A stretch of 64,000 nucleotides of DNA from Viscum album (GCA_963277665.1 OY728152.1:1185702357-1185766356), one strand, 5' to 3'. Counted from the stretch's first letter, positions 11,860 to 24,347 are shown. The notes: generated from the letters alone by a model not told the origin. Numbers and translations are program-made.

Positions 11860-11872
11860 CCTTTGATACCAA
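11860..11872 (-). other. Primer binding site of element B
   Basis: On the element strand it reads TTGGTATCAAAGG, two bases after the 5' LTR end. This matches the plant tRNA-Met type site (TGGTATCAGAGC) with changes near the end. It fixes the orientation of B. Confidence 0.88.
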
Positions 11873-11874
11873 TT

Positions 11875-11988
11875 TGTCATGACCCATCCCCCAGGGCCCA
11901 TGTCATGACTACACCAAGACCAACATCAATAGGCCAGGGGTTGGTGACTAGCACCAAAGGCTTATTCCTTAAAACAAGGAAGGCATTG
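11875..11988 (-). repeat. Element B 5' LTR (right copy), part before the A insertion
   Basis: This starts TGTCATGACCC and matches the start of the left LTR (TGTCACGACTC at 3928), including a GGGCC-CATGACTAC block and the GGTGACTAGCAC word. It stops at the CATTG duplication where element A entered. The sequence resumes at 24348, and the two halves join in register with the left LTR around 4035-4050. Confidence 0.92.
11984..11988. repeat. Target-site duplication of element A, left copy (CATTG)
   Basis: CATTG precedes the 5' LTR of A, and CACTG follows the 3' LTR at 24343-24347, with one C/T difference. Joining the flanks rebuilds an uninterrupted LTR of B, which supports this site. Confidence 0.85.
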
Positions 11989-13602
11989 TGTATCACCCAA
12001 GACTTTTATGAGAAATATTTTGTTTTTTATGTTATATAAATCATCAAAGCAATCTTTCACTACATACAACACTAGCTTGGCTTGCTTTACACGCAATTGC
12101 GACCTTCCTCGATAGCTTGTATCGTACGCAATACCGAGTTTCACTAAACAACGATATGCTATTAAAATATTATTGAAACTAGCCGTTAGAAATAGTAATA
12201 CCCACTTTTTGAAATTTTTTAAATTTTATTTTTCAAAATTGACTTCATTTTTGGATTCGGAATATCGAAATTAGCCTAGGGTGAAATTTTGGTATTTTTC
12301 TGAAAACTAAATATTTTTTATGAATAGTGAAAACACTGGGTTACTATTTAAAAACCGACTTTTTATTTAAATAATTATTTATCAAAATTGGTACATAATA
12401 CCTATATAAGTTCAATGTAATTCATTGGAGTAATTTTATAATAATTTTAGATATATAAATTTTTTTTTGAACTTTTCACCGTCTTTCACCCACCTCCGAG
12501 GAGAATTTTCAAATTTACATACAACTTAATTTTACCACTTCTGTGAGTGGAATTTCAAAAATCTGGGAGACACGGTTGATGTCAGTAAGTAAAATGTGGT
12601 TCAATGAGATGAAAATAATTTTTTTTGATTAGTACCTTTTTACTTTTATTTACCACGGTTAAAAGTAAATAGGGTAATTAAGAGTAAAAATGATATTATT
12701 ATTACCATAACACATGTACTAATTCTATTGGATAATTGTAATTAGACCAAAAACATCTTTAGAAATAAAATATGACCATTTAGGCCCACATGGATTAGAT
12801 TAGGACATTTATTATTAATTTATATTACGAAGGGTTAAAATATTTAAAATCAATGTTTACTAAGTAAATTATTTTTAATATGGGGTTATACATAAGATAA
12901 ATTCGACTATAAATATTCATTAGAAAGATAAAAAGATTTCATATATAATGATATTTTATTTTTAATTGTTATAAATTAAATAATTTAATTAATTTATGAC
13001 ACAATGATGATGCAGTAATTATCTTATTAATGAAATATTGACATTATTGATGTTATAAATACCCAAATAAATGTAATTTGAGACTTTTTATGAATTCCAC
13101 TGATTTTATAGGTTAATATGACATGTTAGTATTGATTTAATTAACTTTTTTAGAAGTAATAATTCTGTTATGATTTTCACAAAAATCTATTACTAAATAG
13201 TGTCCAAATTGACATAAAATAGTTTAAAAAAAACTTATTATATTATTAATTGTTATTTTATTCCTAAAAATCAATGGTCCGGCAAAATTACATAAATAAG
13301 GTTATATATATTAATAATAAACAACTTGGGGTTCGTTTGGCTTGTTATAGTATGTTTATTAACCTTATACTGTATGAACACAAAAAGAAACGGTAAAAGT
13401 AAAATTATTTAACTTAAAGATAAATCTAAATGATAAGGTTAAAATAGGAACCTAAACTTGTCTAAATTCTATTGGATTAAATGATTTCGGCCCATAACCA
13501 CCTTAGCTCCGAAATAAATCAATTTGGAGCAATTTAAAACTGAATATGACTTTATAATAAAATAATATATTTAGTTTTTCCAAAGGTGTCCCTCTTCTCC
13601 CT

Positions 13603-13610
13603 TATAACAG
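13603..13610 (+). promoter_or_regulatory. TATA-type site of the element A 5' LTR (mutated)
   Basis: TATAACAG sits between a CCCTTA block and GGGCACCTCC. The 3' LTR has TATAAAAG in the same place (22149-22156), so this copy has one A-to-C change in the box. Transcription of the element would start about 30 bp downstream, in the CTCTTCCTCAC region. Function is inferred from position and sequence. Confidence 0.65.
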
Positions 13611-13950
13611 GGCACCTCCTCCCTCTCTTCCTCACACCAATTTGAGCCATCAAGCTCAGCCAAACCCTGCCAAATTCTCTTCTCCGCTTCCCTATAAACA
13701 TCCTAGAGGTCCTGGTAATCTTTAAAGACCAATTTTAGTGCCCTAAAAGGAGGTCTCAAAGAGGAGCTTCAAAGAAGTTGTAATGTCCGTTACCGATTCA
13801 TTCAACTTTATTTCTTCTTCAACTTCTTATTCTTTAGTTGTTTCACTATGAAGTATTAAAATAAGTATCACTCATATACTAATATGTTATTATAAGTATG
13901 AAATAACCCTATTTCACCATCTATCCATATTACGGAAAATGAAATCACCG

Positions 13951-14175
13951 CGCGTGCATACGTACGGAATACTGTCTCCACGCCGTGGTGTAATCTATTT
14001 TACTCCACCACATTACTTGGATAGGTATAATGTTGTAATTAATAACTATATATGACTATTATAAATTGATATTTATTCTTAAATAGTATACATACACTGC
14101 AATACAATTCCACGATCATTGGAACGATATCATCGCTCGTGCGTACGTACGGAATACCGTCTCCACGATGTGATG
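13951..14175 (+). repeat. Internal duplicated motif of the element A 5' LTR
   Basis: Two copies of a 40-bp motif, at 13951-13990 and 14134-14175, start 183 bp apart. Each has a CGTRCRTACGTACGGAATAC core followed by GTCTCCACG. The second contains the perfect palindrome CGTACGTACG (14142-14151). The motif lies downstream of the TATA site, so it would be in the transcript. Confidence 0.75.
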
Positions 14176-15797
14176 CGACTCGTTCTACAAGCTTTTCATT
14201 GCATAATGATTACATAAATGAATTGATTGAATAAATATGAAATATATTTTACTAATAAAATTCGGGAAATGAGGTATTTATAACCTAAAATGAAGAAGAA
14301 GAATTTATTCGACAAAACACACATAAGAACAAAAAGTAATAAACACCCGAATAACAAGTAGAAATTAAATATTACTAATAATAAGCTAAGAATATGACAA
14401 TATATGATATCATAACAATGAGTATGATTCTATAATTATTCAATGACATTATTTAAATCATAATACATGTGGTTCAGACACTTACGAAGCAAATCAAGCC
14501 TAAGGTAAGGGAAAATATCACAATCTCATTTTTATCCGAGATTGTTTATACTTTGGTATTTACTAGGGTGTATTTTATCATCCACATCCATGTTTCCTCA
14601 ATATGTAATATTATTTCCATCCACCTACAATTTTTTAAATCCAATTTTACCCTTCAGTGAGTTTTTAGTAAAATATATGAAAGGAATCTTTTGTCATTTT
14701 TGGTACGAGGTACTTTTTAACTTTTCCTACAAAAGTACGAGAAGAATGTTTTTTTAACTTATATGGAAAGAATGAATTTTTAAAACTTTATTTACAAGAA
14801 GCTTCCTTTACAAGTTATCTAGATCATTTTCAATAAACTTCTTTTAGTTTTGAATTGTATGACATGATAAGAATGTAAAAGTGTTTTTAAAGTAGAAATG
14901 ATATTTTCCTCAACAATGGAGTTCATGTGTTTTATCAAAATTATTTTCCATCTAAGATAAAAAAGAGTTCTGCTTCTATCCCTATTATTACATTGATTTT
15001 ATTATGTTCTGATGGAATTATATTTATGAATTCCTTTATCTTATATTAATTGTTTTATGACGTCATGATGTTTAAGAATCCTATTTTTATTACATGGGTT
15101 ATGCTATGATGTATGGTTTATGATTTTGTGGCACACATAAGAATGGCATAATTATGAGATGGGTGGGACATATATCTTCCTACAATTCATTGGGTAAATA
15201 TTTTATATCTCATGAGATAGATATATATGGAATGACAGGTTAAACCTGTTCAGTGAAACCGGACTGAAACGAGGAATGAATTCGGTTCAGAAATGGACTT
15301 TGTCCACTAAGATAGTCTTGGAAATGAGTCTTGACTAATAAAAAATGATTCTCTATGTTTATGTGTGTATGCCACAAATCTTCATGTTTTATGTTATGAT
15401 TATTGTGATTACATTTCACTACCATGATTTATCCCATGTTATGAAATTATGATCTCTTTTGCAGGGTAAGATTTCTAAATTGTTGTGTTCATATGAATAT
15501 TATGTGATTGATTTTTCTTTTGTTTACCCTTACTGAGCATTTGAGCTCAACCTTTTGTATGTTTGATTTCCCCCAGGTCAGGAAGAAGGTTATTAAGTAA
15601 GATATGCCAATAGGGACTCTAGATATGATGAAATAAATGGGAGACAATGTAGAAACTTTATGAACTAGTTGTTTATGTTTCCCAGTTTCTAAATACACTA
15701 TACCTATACGGTCCTTTCATGGTTTTGTTATATGTTGTAATAAGTGTACTTCAATTTTTAGGTACTAACAATGTTTGTAATGTATGGGTCATTATAG

Positions 15798-15810
15798 TTG
15801 GTATCAGAGG
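15798..15810 (+). other. Primer binding site of element A
   Basis: TTGGTATCAGAGG follows the 5' LTR after one G. It matches the 3' end of plant initiator tRNA-Met in the usual way, apart from the last base. About 200 bp of untranslated leader follows before the gag start at 16019. Confidence 0.93.
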
Positions 15811-16018
15811 AAAGGTATAGTCAACCATTGGAAACTAGGATGTGAAAGCCATAGTAAGAATCATAAAGATAATTCTTTTCATAGAACATGATATTAGTTT
15901 TTTATAAATGGCCATGAAAAACCTATGATAAGACCGTAAGTGAAAAATTTTAATCTTGATTATGTGGTTTTCCTATTATAATTAGTGTTTCTCACACTAT
16001 TCTTCTTGGTTTTAGTCA

Positions 16019-17150
16019 ATGACTGGAAACCGAAGGAACCATGTTAATGCGGAATGCAATGGGAAATGCAATGATTTTCCTCTTGAGAAACCAAACGTTA
16101 TGGGAGCTGGAATGAAAAATCTTGTAGCCATGCTCACACAACATTCTCAAGCTATGAATCATGCAGGACTTCCAAACGAGCAAAGTAAGGAGCAACATTC
16201 TATTGAATCCTTCATGAGGTAGCGACCACCTTCAATCAGTGGGTCTACTGATCCATTAGTTTCTGAACAATGGATTAGTACTACTGAAATGATATTTTCA
16301 GTTCTTCAATGTTCTGAACATGATAAAGTCATCTCATCAGTGTATCGTTTGGAAGGTGATGTTGATCAATGGTGGAATCTTATCAAGAATACGAGGCAAT
16401 GAGTTGAAATTGATTCCATGGAATGGGATGAGTTCAAGAACATATTTTTCAATAAGTACTTCCCTCGTATTCTTCGAACAAATATGGAGAAGGAGTTTCT
16501 TGAACTAAAGAAAATGGATGATGAATCGGTTGGTACCTACGAAGCAAATTTTACAAGACTTGCAAGGTATGCTTATAGTATTATTATCAAACCTGAGAGT
16601 AAGATCGATTGATTCTTTAGTGGCTTAAAATCAAGTCATCGAAGGGCGTTAGCCATAAAGGACTTCAATAGCTACAAAAAAATCATTCGATGTGATCTAA
16701 ATGTTGAGATAGAGATTATAGTAACCCATCAGTCATATGGGTTTGATAAGAATAGGTAAATGGAATTCAAAGGAAAATCTAAAGAGCACACTGAAAAGAA
16801 GATGACTTTTCCCTTATGCTCAAAGTTTGGAAGGAAACATGGAGGGAGTTGTCCTAAAGGGAAAAGTAAATGTTTCAAATGTCGAAAAGAAGGTCATCGG
16901 GAATTTGAATGTCGTAATGATGGGAAGAATATGTTTAGTGATGTGAACAATGAAAAGGCTATATAGAGTGAAAATCATACACTTCAATGTTACAAGTGCA
17001 AGGAGATGGGGCATTATGACAATCAATGCCCAAATCCAAGGGTTGATGACGATGGTCGACGTCAACAAACTCTTAAGGCTGAAGAAAACGGAAAGTCACA
17101 TGAAATTTCTATCAGCGATGTAGAGTACGATAACGAAGTGGTGAAAGGTA
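16019..17150 (+). pseudogene. Element A gag with zinc knuckles
   Basis: One frame (start ATG at 16019, beginning MTGNRRNHVN) carries gag through to the protease. Stops interrupt it at 16220, 16400, 16610, 16757 and 16964. The gag core is clear at about 16360-16590 (DQWWNLIK, then FKNIFFNKYFP, then EFLELKKMDDESV). Two complete CCHC knuckles follow: CFKCRKEGHREFEC at 16871-16912 and CYKCKEMGHYDNQC at 16988-17029. Upstream, near 16817-16852, there is a shorter degenerate knuckle in which one Cys is missing. The frame is the same from 16019 to about 17209. Each stop could come from one C-to-T or G-to-A change. Confidence 0.9.
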
Positions 17151-17648
17151 CACATATCATCCACTCTAAAGTAGCAAATGTTTTATTTGATTCTGGATCC
17201 ACCCACTATTTTTTTCTGAAGAATTTTCTAAGGGTATCACTGTATTACCTCAACAATTAGATGTTGAGTTAGTTGTGACAACCCCTAATCGTACAACAAT
17301 CAATCAAAAGTTTATAATTCTTCTCCGATTGAGGTTTGTGGGAAAGTGCTTCATTCAAATCTTGTGATCCTTCCTATAGTGGAATTTGATGTGATTCATG
17401 GCATGTATTGGCATTCTCTATATGGATCTCTTACCAATTTCCAAATAAGGGAAGTCACATTTCATATTCTAGATCAATCTATGATCGTCTATCGATGCAA
17501 GGATGAACATAACCTTCTAGTGGAAATTTCTTCCATATTATGGGTCTTTATTCCAGTAAATGAAGGTTATTTGTCTCAAATGGTTGGTGATAAACTCACG
17601 AATAAGAATATGCCCATTGTACGTGAGTTTGATGATCTCTCTCTAGAG
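17151..17648 (+). pseudogene. Element A aspartic protease and linker
   Basis: The active site reads VLFDSGSTHYF with the D-S-G-S intact (Asp codon at 17189). Just after it, a run of seven T at 17209-17215 contains a frameshift, and a second small shift lies near 17300 in an A-rich spot. The sequence then stays in one frame from about 17310 to the end of pol. The stretch ILPIVEFDVIHGMYW (about 17367-17412) corresponds to the family's conserved ILGMDWL region. The linker ends REFDDLSLE, then a stop at 17649. Confidence 0.9.
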
Positions 17649-18485
17649 TAATTGTTGGGTCTTCCACCAAATCGTGAAGTTGAGTTTTCAATAGAACTCG
17701 TGTCGGGTGCTTTACCTATTTCAAAGACACCTTATAGAATGGATCCAATTGAGTTGTAGGAATTGAAGAAGCAACCCCAAGAGAATCTTGATAAGGGGTT
17801 CATACGCCCTAGTGCGTCACCTTGGGGAGTACCTGTACTGTTTGTAAAGAAGAAAGATGGATCAATGAGACTCTGCATTGATCATCGAGAACTTAACAAG
17901 ATCACTATCAAGAAAAAATATCCTCTCCCGCGCATTGATGACTTATTTGACCAACTACACGGATCTCAATACTTTTCCAAGATTGATCTTCATTCAGGGT
18001 TTCATCAATTAAGGGTCAAATGGGAGTATATTCCAAAGAAGGCTTTCCATACAAGGTATGGACACTATGAATTTATAGTGATGCCATTTGGCCTTACTAA
18101 TGCCCGATCTATCTTCATGTATCTTATTAATAGTGTCTTTAGAGACTATCTTGATCACTTTTTGGTAGTATTTATAGACGATATTCTTTTATATTCAAAG
18201 AGAAAGGAATAACATAAAGATCACTTGAGAATTATATTGATGACCCTGAGAAAGGAGAAGCTTTATTCCAAATTTACCTAGTGTGAATTTTGGCTTCAAA
18301 AAGTTTCATTTTTGGGTCACATAATCTCAAAAGAGGGGATATCTGTGGATCCAGAAAAAACAGAGGTTATCGAAAGATGGTCGACACCAACAACAGTAAC
18401 TGAGATACGAAGTTTTCTTGTTTTGGCTGGATATTATCGACGTTTTGTGAATGATTTCTCATGATTATCTAATCCACTCAAAAAG
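17649..18485 (+). pseudogene. Element A reverse transcriptase
   Basis: This is RT, which copies element RNA into DNA. A 149-codon open block (17763-18212) holds [74 protein letters not shown] and the active site FIDDILLYS at 18171-18197, with both aspartates present. The thumb follows in the same frame with [15 protein letters not shown] (about 18310-18355) and AGYYRRFV (about 18429-18452). In-frame stops lie at 17649, 17757, 18210, 18279 and 18462. The domain is otherwise full length for the family. Confidence 0.95.
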
Positions 18486-19037
18486 ATGACTCGGAAAGGA
18501 GTTAAGATTTTTTGGACGGAGGAATGTGAAGAGAATTTCAAGGAGTTGAAAAGAAGGATATCCAGTGCACCTATACTCAAACTTCCTTCTAGTGGAGAAA
18601 TGTTTGTGATCTATAGTGATGCATCCAAGAAGGTATTGGGGTGTGTTCTCATGAAAAATGATATGGTGATAGCTTATGCATCACGACAATTGAAAATCCA
18701 TGTGCAAAATTACCCAACGAATGATTTGGAGTTAGCTGCGGTAATCTTTGCATTAAAGATTTAGAGGCATTATCTTTATGGAGAAAGGTGTGACATTTAT
18801 ACTGATCATAAAAGTATAAAGTATATGTTCACACAAAAGGAACTGAATATGTGCCAAAGAGGATGGTTGGAGCTGATTAAGGATTACGACTGCTCAATAC
18901 AATACCACCCTAGGAATGAAAACAAGGTGGAAGATGCATTAATTCGACAAGACCATGAAAATTTATCCATGATGAGGATCCCAAAAGATCCAATATTTAT
19001 GGATTTACAAAGTATGGATCTTGGAATTATAATGTAA
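18486..19037 (+). pseudogene. Element A RNase H
   Basis: This is the gypsy RNase H joined to the RT. It runs from [20 protein letters not shown], through [15 protein letters not shown] (Asp at about 18618), [27 protein letters not shown] and [11 protein letters not shown], to the usual end V-DALIRQ. The catalytic D, E and D positions are all present. There are stops at 18762 (where Trp is expected) and 19035. It stays in the frame of the RT. Confidence 0.93.
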
Positions 19038-19061
19038 TGGGAAAAATCTTATCTTTCTCAA

Positions 19062-20000
19062 ATGAATGTTGAACCAACTATACATGTGAAGATTAAAGAG
19101 GCACATAAAGAAGATGTAGAGTTACAAAAGAAGTTGAGAAATGTTCCTGAATTCAACCTTGATTGTGATTGGAAAATGAAGTTCAGGAATTGGGTTTGTG
19201 TTCCTCCCATACTCAAATTAAATAAGGAGGTACTAGATGAGGCTCATAGTTCTTCATTCTCTATTCATCCTGGAAGCACGAATATTTATAGGGACCTGAA
19301 AGAGTACTTCTGGTGGGATGGCATGAAAAGAGATGTTGCTAAATATGTCTCTCGATGCTTGGTTTGTCAGTATGTTAAAGTTGAGAGATAGAAGTCTGTG
19401 GGAATGTTACAACCATTACCCATACCCGAATGGAAATGGGAAAACATCACTATGGACTTTGTCACCAGACATTCTAAAACATCCAAAGGCAATAATGCTA
19501 TTCGGGTCATAGTTGATCGTTTTACAAAGTCTGCACACTTCATTGTTATTAGAGAGGCTTTATCTCTGGATCATCTTCCCAAGATATATGTAAAGGAAGT
19601 GGTAAGATTTCATGGAGTACGACTTTTTATTATATCTGATCGGGATCCGAGGTTTACCTCAAAGTTCTGGAAAAGTATTCAGCATACTCTGGATAAAAAG
19701 TTGAGTTTCAGCACTGCTTATCATCCTCAGACAGATGGTCAGTCTGAGAGGACGATTCAAACTCTAGAAGATATGTTGAGAGCTTGCTCTATGGATTTCA
19801 ATGGTGGTTGGGATCAACACATACATTTGGTGGAATTTTCTTATAATAATAGCTTTCACTCCAGCATTCAGATGGATCCTTATGAAGTACTCTATGGAAA
19901 GAAATGCAGGACTCCAACTTGCTAAGTTGTAGTTGGGGAAAGAAATCTATTAGGACCTGATCTTGTTGATGAGATGGCAGAAAAGATACGATCTATATAA
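19062..20000 (+). pseudogene. Element A integrase, catalytic triad intact
   Basis: The zinc-binding domain (19062-19388) shows His 62, His 69, Cys 99 and Cys 102 of the open block, around SIHPGSTNIYRDLKEYFWW. After a stop at 19389, the core block 19398-19925 has Asp in TMDFV (residue 20), Asp in SDRDPRFTS (residue 81) and Glu in GQSERTIQ (residue 117). This gives the D-x60-D-x35-E spacing of gypsy integrases. EFSYNNSFHSSIQMDPYEVL and the LYGKKCRTPT end are also kept. Stops are at 19389, 19923 and 19998. Confidence 0.95.
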
Positions 20001-20498
20001 CAACACATAAGAACATCTCAGAGTCGACAAAAAATTTATGCTGACAACCGAAGAAAATACATAGAGTTTGAAGTGGGTGGTAATGTGTTTATACGAATAA
20101 CTCCCTGGAAGAGGGACATGAGATTTGGAAAGAAGGGAGTGTTGAGCCCTAGATATATCATCCCTTTTGAAATACTGGATCATGTAGGGAAGGTATCTTA
20201 CCAATTGGCGCTTCCACCAAATCTCTCTCAAGTTCACGAAGTGTTCCATGTATCTCTCATGAGAAAGTACATACCAGATCCTTCATATGTACTCAGCTCA
20301 GAAGTTGTACCGCTGAAACAAGATCTTTCTTATGAAGAACAACTGATAGTGATTATCGATCATAGTGAAAAAGTCTTATGGAACAAGACCACCTGTTTGG
20401 TGAATGTTTTATGGAGGAAGCACCAAGTAGAAGAAGCTACATAGGATCTTGAGGATACAATGAGGGAGAGTTATCCTCTTCTGTTTGTTACAAAGTGA
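20001..20498 (+). pseudogene. Element A integrase C-terminal and chromodomain-like tail
   Basis: In the same frame as pol, this carries a VGGNVFIRITPWKRDMRFGK segment, the GPY/F-like module (SPRYIIPFEILDHVGKVSYQ), LALPPNLSQVHEVFHVSLMR, and then the tail with YEEQLIVIIDHSEKVL, VNVLWRKHQVEEAT and, after a stop at 20442 where Trp is expected, RESYPLLF. The natural end is the TGA at 20496-20498. This tail is typical of plant chromoviruses, where a chromodomain is thought to steer insertion to heterochromatin. The chromodomain call is by resemblance only. Confidence 0.88.
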
Positions 20499-20520
20499 TG
20501 AATTTCAAGGACAAAATTCA

Positions 20521-20537
20521 TTTTAAGGGGGGTAAAA
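20521..20537 (+). other. Polypurine tract of element A
   Basis: TTTTAAGGGGGGTAAAA abuts the 3' LTR start TGTAACACCC. This is the standard plus-strand primer site of plant gypsy elements. Confidence 0.92.
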
Positions 20538-22148
20538 TGTAACACCCGAGACTTTTATGAGAAATATTTATTTTATGTTATATAAATCATCAAATTAATC
20601 ATTCACTACACATAACACTATCTTGGATTTCTTTACACGCAATCGCGACCTTCCTCGATAGCTTACGTCGTACGCAATACCGATTTTCACTAAACAACGA
20701 TATGTTATTAAAATATTATTAAAACTAGCCGTTATGAATAGTAATACCAACTTTTTGAAATTTTATAAATTTTATTTTTTATAATTTACTTCATTTTTGG
20801 TTTCGGAATATTGAAATTATCCTATGGTGAAATTTTGGTATTTTTCTGAAAACATTCAATTTTTGATGAATAGTGAAAACACTGCGTTACTATTTAAAAA
20901 CCGACTTTTTTATTTCAATAATTATTTATCATAATTGATACATAATATCTATATAAGTTAAATTTAATTCATTGGAATAATTTTATAACAATTTTAGATA
21001 TATAAAAATTTTATTGAACTTTTCACCGTCTTTTACCCACCTCCTAAGAGAATTTTCAAATTTACATAAAACATAATTTTACCGCTTCTGTGAGTGTAAT
21101 TTAAAAAATCCGAGATACATAGTTGATGTCAGTAAGTAAAATTTGGTTCAATGATATGAAAATAAATTTTGGTGAATAATAACATTTTACTTTTATTTAC
21201 CACGGTTAAAAGTAAATAGGGTAAATAAGAGTAAAAATGATATTATTATTACCCTAAAACATGTACTAATTCTATTGGATAAGTGTAATTCGACTAAAAA
21301 CAACCTTAGGAATAAAATATGACCATTTAGGCCCACATGGATTAGAATAGGACATTTATTATTAATTTATCTAAAGAAGGGTCAAAATAGTTAAAATCAA
21401 TGTTTAAATAGTAACAAATTTTTAATATAGGGTTATACAAAATATATTTTCAACTATAAATATTCATTGTAAATATAATACGATTTCCTACATAATTATA
21501 TTTTATTTGTAATTTTTAGAAATTATATAATGTTATTTATTTATGACACATTGATGATACAGTAATTATCTTATTAATGAAATATTGACATAATTGATGA
21601 TATAAATACCCAAATAAATGTAATTTGAGACTTTTTATGAATTTCACTGATTTTATAGGTTAATAGGACATGTTAATATTTATTTAATTAATTTTTTTGG
21701 AATTAATCATTCTGTTATGATTTCCACAAAAATCAATTACTAAATAGTGTCAAATTGACATAAAATAGTTTTTAAAACAAATAAGATATTATTAATGGTT
21801 ATTTTATTCCTAAAAATATACGGTTAGGCAGAATGACATAGATAAGGTTATATATATTAATAATAGACAATTTGGGGTTCTTTTGGATTGTTATGGTAAG
21901 TTTATTAACCTTATAGTGTAAGAACAGAAAAAGACAGGGTAAAAGTAAAATTATTTAACTTAAAGTTAAATCTAAATGATAAGGTTAAAATAGGAACCTA
22001 AACATTTATAAATTATATTGGATGAGAGGATTTTAACCCATCCCCACGTTAGATTCTAAATAAATCAATTTGGAGCTATTTAAAATCGAATATGACTTTA
22101 TAATAAAATAATATTTTCAGTTTTTTCAAAGGTGCCCCTCTCCTCCCT

Positions 22149-22156
22149 TATAAAAG
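22149..22156 (+). promoter_or_regulatory. TATA box of the element A 3' LTR
   Basis: TATAAAAG between CTCCCT and GGGCACC. It is the unaltered version of the 5' LTR site. If active it could start transcripts that read outward into the right half of the LTR of B. Confidence 0.7.
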
Positions 22157-22494
22157 GGCACCTCCTCCCTCTCTTCCTCACACTACTTTGAGCCTTCAAG
22201 CTCGGACAAACCCTGAAAAATTATATTCTCCACTTCCATAGAAACATCCTAGAGGTCCTGGTTTTCTTAAAAGACTAATTTTAGTGCCCTAAAAGGAGGT
22301 CTCAATGAGGCGCTTCAAAGAAGAGGTAATGTCCGCTACAAATTCTTTCAAATTTATTTCTTCTTACACTTATTCTTCTTTAGTTTTTTCACTATGATGT
22401 AATAACATAAGTATCAATAATATACTGATATTTTATTATATGTATGAAACAACCCTATTTCACCATATATCCATCCTACAGAAAACGAAATCAC

Positions 22495-22721
22495 CGTGCG
22501 TGCGTACGTACAGAATACTGTATCCACACCGTGGTGTAATCTATTATCCACCAACAAATTACATGGATGGGTATAATGGTGTAAATAATAACAATATATG
22601 ATTATTTTTTAGTGATATTGATTCTGAAATAGTATATGTACACTCTAATACAATTCCACGATCATGGTAATGATATCATCGCTCGTGTGTACGTACGGAA
22701 TACTATATCCACGATGTGATG
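22495..22721 (+). repeat. Internal duplicated motif of the element A 3' LTR
   Basis: Copies at 22495-22536 and 22680-22721 correspond to those at 13951 and 14134 in the 5' LTR. The palindromic core is partly mutated here (GTACGTACAG in the first, TGTACGTACGG in the second). Confidence 0.7.
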
Positions 22722-24342
22722 CAACTCATTCTACATGATTTTCATTGCATAATGATTACATAAATTAATTGAGTGAATAAATATGATATATATTAAAATA
22801 ATACCTTTCTGTAAATGAGTTATCTATAACATAAAAATAAGAATAAGAATTTATTCGACAAAACACGCATAATAACAAAAAGTAATAAACACCCGAATAA
22901 CAAGTAGCAATGAAATATTACTAATGATAAGCTAAGAATATGACCATATATGATATCATAACAATGCGTATGATTCTGTAATAAGTCAATGACATTATTT
23001 AAATCATTATACAGGAGGTTCTGACAATTACGATGCAAATCGGACCTAGGGTAAGATAAAATATCACAATCTCATTTTTATCTGAGATTGTTTATACTTT
23101 GGTATTTACTGGGGTGTATTTTATCATCCACATCCATGTTTCCAGAATATGTAATATTATTTCCATCCACCTAAATTTTTTTAAATCTATTTTTACCCTT
23201 CGGTGACTTTTTAGTAAAAGATATGAAAGGAATCTTTTGTCGTTTTTCGTACGAGGTACATTTTTACTTTTCTGAAAAAAGTACGAGAAGGATATTTTTT
23301 TAACATATACAACTTGAATGGATTTTTAAAACATTATTTCCAATAAGATTCCTTTAAAAGTTTTCAAGTTTATTTTTATTTAACTTCTTTTAGTTTAGAA
23401 TTTTATGACATGTTAAGAAAGGAAAAGTGTTTTTGATGTAGAAAGGATATTTTCCTCAAGAATGGAGTTCAAGTGTTTTAACAAAATTATTTTCCAACTA
23501 AAATAATAAAGGGTTCTGTTTCTATCCCTATTATTACATTTATTTGATTATGTTGTGATGGAATTATATTTATGAATTCTTTTATCTTATATGAATTGTT
23601 TTATGATTTCACGATGTTTAAGAATCCCATTTTTATTACATGGGTTATGTTATGATGTATGGTTTATGATTTTCTGGCACACATAAGAATGGTATCATTA
23701 TGAGATGGGTGGGACCTATATCTCCCTCCAATACATTGGGTAAAGATTTTATATCTCATGATAGAGACATGGCTGGAACGGCAAGTTAAACCGGTTCAGT
23801 GAAACAGGAATGAAACGAGGAATGAACTCGATTCAGAAATGGACTTTGTCCACTATGATAGTCTTGGAAATAAGTCTTGACTAATAAGAAATGATTCTCT
23901 ATGATTATGTGTGTATGACACAAAGCATCATGTTTTATGTTATGATTATTGTGATTAAATTTCACTACCATGATTTATCCCATGTTATGAAATTATGATC
24001 TCTTTTGCAGGGTAAGATTTCCAAATTGTTATGTTCTTATGAATAGGATGTGATTGATTTTTCTTTTGTTTACCCTTACTGAGAATTTGAGCACACCCTT
24101 TTGTATGTTTTCTTTACCCTAGGTCAGGAAGAAGGTTATTAAGTAGGATATTCCAAAAGGGACTCTAGATATGATGAAATAAAGGGTAGATAATGTAGAC
24201 GATTTATAAACTAGTTTTTTATGTTTCTAAGTTTCTAAAAAAACTATAACTATACGGTCCTTTCATGGTTTTGCTATATGTTGTAATAAGTGTGCATCAA
24301 TTTTTATGTACTAACAATGTATGTAAAGTATGAGTCGTTATA

Positions 24343-24347
24343 CACTG
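24343..24347. repeat. Target-site duplication of element A, right copy (CACTG)
   Basis: Differs from the left copy CATTG by one C/T transition. The following CCTTTTAGCCTGTGAC continues the interrupted LTR of B. Confidence 0.82.

Larger units (their letters stand above)
11989..15796 (+). repeat. Element A 5' LTR, 3808 bp
   Basis: Begins TGTATCACCC and ends GGGTCATTATA, one base before the primer site. It aligns over its whole length with 20538-24342. It contains a TATA-type site at 13603, a pyrimidine-rich stretch after it, and two copies of a CGTACGTACGG...CTCCACG motif at 13951 and 14134. Short open frames inside (for example 14469-14660 and 15240-15425) are not genes. Confidence 0.95.
11989..24342 (+). 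mobile_element. Element A: Ty3/gypsy chromovirus-type LTR retrotransposon, innermost insertion
   Basis: This is the youngest and best preserved element of the left nest, 12354 bp. 5' LTR 11989-15796, primer site 15798-15810, gag from 16019, protease, RT, RNase H, integrase and chromodomain-like tail to 20498, polypurine tract to 20537, 3' LTR 20538-24342. The LTRs are 3808 and 3805 bp and by eye roughly nine bases in ten agree. The reading frame carries 16 internal stops and two frameshifts, so it is not autonomous, although most catalytic residues remain. The clade (Tekay/Del type) is inferred from the tail and the long LTRs. Confidence 0.95.
20538..24342 (+). repeat. Element A 3' LTR, 3805 bp
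   Basis: Begins TGTAACACCCGAG and ends GAGTCGTTATA, followed by CACTG. It keeps the better TATA box (22149) and both copies of the CGTACG motif (22495 and 22680). Compared with the 5' LTR it shows scattered substitutions and few indels, so the two copies have diverged since insertion but much less than the LTRs of B or C. Confidence 0.95.
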
